NCBI RefSeq assembly: GCF_002289575.1
Contig: NZ_NTGA01000005.1
Span: 1 to 64,000 of the forward strand
Length of the DNA: 64,000 nucleotides
Origin: Dietzia natronolimnaea
GTDB lineage: Bacteria; Actinomycetota; Actinomycetes; Mycobacteriales; Mycobacteriaceae
Direction: 5' to 3'
Positions within the stretch are counted from its first letter, which is position 1. Each line of letters opens with the position of its first letter. Position numbers and translations under genes: made by a program. The notes under the pieces are model-generated. The model was not told where the DNA came from and made no database searches. It was given only the letters and a program-made list of their open reading frames with translations. Shown in pieces: positions 62,891 to 64,000 of the stretch.

Positions 62891-63783
62891 ACGACTGCTC
62901 CATTCTCCGTGTTCCGCGCCACCGCGTACTTCGTGTCGAGCTCGTCGAACTCGGGTTTGCGCACCAGGGCCTGACGGTCTGTCCAGCTGATCATCAGCTC
63001 GCCGGCATCCCGGGTGTCCCCGACCTCCGCGAGGTGGTTCATCACCTGGCGCATCCCGGCCACCGCGCCCCGCATGGCCGCGTTCGCGTAGAGGGCCACG
63101 GCGAAACCGAGTTCACCCAGTTCCTCCCGCGGGAGCAGCGGGGTCAGACCACCCTCGACCATGTTGGCCATGTGGATCCCCGGGACACTCGTCGTGATCC
63201 TGCGCATCTGGTCCACGTCCCGGGGGGCTTCGACGAAGAGCACGTCCGCCCCCGCCTCGAGGTACCGGCCCGCGCGGTCGATCGCCTCGTCGATCCCCTC
63301 GATGGCCAGGGCATCCGTCCGGGCGATGATCACGAAGTCGTCGTCTCTACGGGCGTCGACAGCGGCCTTGATCTTCCCGACCATCTCGTCCGCCGAGATG
63401 ACCTCCTTCCCGGTGAAGTGGCCGCACTTCTTGGGGCTGACCTGATCCTCCAGCTGGAGGGCGGCCGCCCCGGCCCCTTCGATGAGCCGGACGGTGCGCT
63501 GCACGTTCAGCGCGTTGCCGAAGCCCGTGTCGCCGTCGACGACCACCGGGATCTGCACGGCATCGGCGATCGCGTTGACGTGACCCACCAACTCGCTCAG
63601 GGTGATGAGTCCGAGGTCGGGTGCCCCGAGGTAGGAGTTGGTCACCCCCGCGCCGGTCACGTACACGGCCTCGAACCCCGTGTCCTCCACCACCCGGGCG
63701 GTGAGGGCGTTGGGAGCACCCGGCACCATCAACGGGAGCCCTCCTGATGCGAGGAGGCCTCGCAACTTCTGTGTTGTCGTCAT
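62887..63783 (-). CDS. Isocitrate lyase/PEP mutase-superfamily lyase
   Basis: A 298-residue member of the ICL/PEPM superfamily. The substrate-site motifs VDGDTGFGNALNVQRTV, LEDQVSPKKCGHFTGK (KKCGH with catalytic Cys) and IARTDALAIEGIDEAI are complete. The size and KKCGH loop fit enzymes that cleave substituted malates, such as 2-methylisocitrate lyase or 2,3-dimethylmalate lyase, giving pyruvate or glyoxylate plus a carboxylate. ATG at 63783 (MTTTQKL) preferred; a GTG four codons upstream is possible. It overlaps the dihydropyrimidinase start by four bases. Confidence 0.9.
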   Translation of the reverse strand: MTTTQKLRGLLASGGLPLMVPGAPNALTARVVEDTGFEAVYVTGAGVTNSYLGAPDLGLITLSELVGHVNAIADAVQIPVVVDGDTGFGNALNVQRTVRLIEGAGAAALQLEDQVSPKKCGHFTGKEVISADEMVGKIKAAVDARRDDDFVIIARTDALAIEGIDEAIDRAGRYLEAGADVLFVEAPRDVDQMRRITTSVPGIHMANMVEGGLTPLLPREELGELGFAVALYANAAMRGAVAGMRQVMNHLAEVGDTRDAGELMISWTDRQALVRKPEFDELDTKYAVARNTENGAVV

Positions 63784-63817
63784 GGGTTGTTGCACCTTTC
63801 CTGGCCCGTCTGAGCCG

Positions 63818-64000
63818 CTATTCGGATGTGATCCCCAGTGCGTCCACGGCGCTCTTCCGTGCCTTGTCGAGGTGCAGTCTCAGGATCTCCGCCGCACGGT
63901 CCTCATCGCGCTCGACGATCGCCGCGACGAGTCGCTCGTGCTCGGCGAGCGCCTCCCGGGCTCGATCGGGCTTCTTGGCCGACGTCTGCCTCGCGAGGGA
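63818..64000 (-). CDS. GntR/FCD-type regulator, C-terminal end (cut by window edge)
   Basis: Only the last 60 residues are visible, ending in DALGITSE and a TAG stop. The sequence ALAEHERLVAAIVERDEDRAAEIL then LHLDKARKSAVDAL is the typical C-terminal helix pair of the FCD ligand-binding domain in FadR-type GntR regulators. The N-terminal helix-turn-helix lies beyond the window. It stands 34 bases upstream of the lyase gene on the same strand and is the likely regulator of the cluster. Confidence 0.75.
   Translation of the reverse strand, partial: SLARQTSAKKPDRAREALAEHERLVAAIVERDEDRAAEILRLHLDKARKSAVDALGITSE

Overview
The window is high-GC actinobacterial DNA. Almost every gene on the left two thirds follows a gene order known from mycolic-acid bacteria (tyrS, mpg, arg operon, pheST, tsnR, rplT-rpmI-infC, uvrA, uvrB, coaE, rpsA, polA). 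A coaE-grpB fusion, a HelD-type ATPase, two DUF4185 proteins and many ATGA/GTGA overlaps and GTG starts agree with this. A Dietzia-like member of the Mycobacteriales is my best guess; the genus is inferred, not proven.

Layout. 1-317: promoter and leader region of what looks like an rRNA operon lying just left of the window on the minus strand, plus the tyrS terminator. 318-10312: a minus-strand arginine biosynthesis operon (argC, an unknown gene, argB, argD, argF, argR, argG, argH) running into Trm112, mpg and tyrS. It starts at tandem ArgR operators, and argJ is missing from its usual place between argC and argB. 10345-19660: DUF2786, thiD, pheT, pheS, ABC-F, rRNA methyltransferase, rplT, rpmI and infC with a structured leader. 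19882-37988: DUF1844, uvrA, metallo-hydrolase, DoxX protein with an 11-residue repeat tail, HelD, a DUF732 protein, UspA, uvrB, two secreted DUF4185 proteins, a 14/28-bp minisatellite, coaE-grpB, rpsA and a methyltransferase. 38016-40665: a polar amino acid ABC importer. 40711-41597: an internally deleted IS630-family element. 41664-44603: polA and a tRNA-Leu(CAA) with a short variable arm. 44693-45787: a secreted pentapeptide-repeat protein.

45936-64000 is an accessory catabolic cluster, entirely on the minus strand. From its upstream end it reads: GntR/FCD regulator (cut by the window edge), an isocitrate lyase/PEP mutase-family lyase, a dihydropyrimidinase-family cyclic amidohydrolase, an isochorismatase-family amidohydrolase, then a strong promoter overlapped by a palindrome, cupin, metallo-beta-lactamase-fold hydrolase, a one-permease sugar-type (CUT2) ABC importer, a broken NDMA-type alcohol dehydrogenase, aldehyde dehydrogenase, Old Yellow Enzyme-type reductase, two SDRs, a fumarate-reductase-like flavoprotein and two MmgE/PrpD proteins. 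Most neighbours overlap by four bases. The enzyme set suggests uptake of a cyclic imide or ureide (or related heterocycle), hydrolytic ring opening, deamidation, redox and hydration/dehydration steps on the resulting di- or tricarboxylate, and a final C-C cleavage. The substrate is not known.
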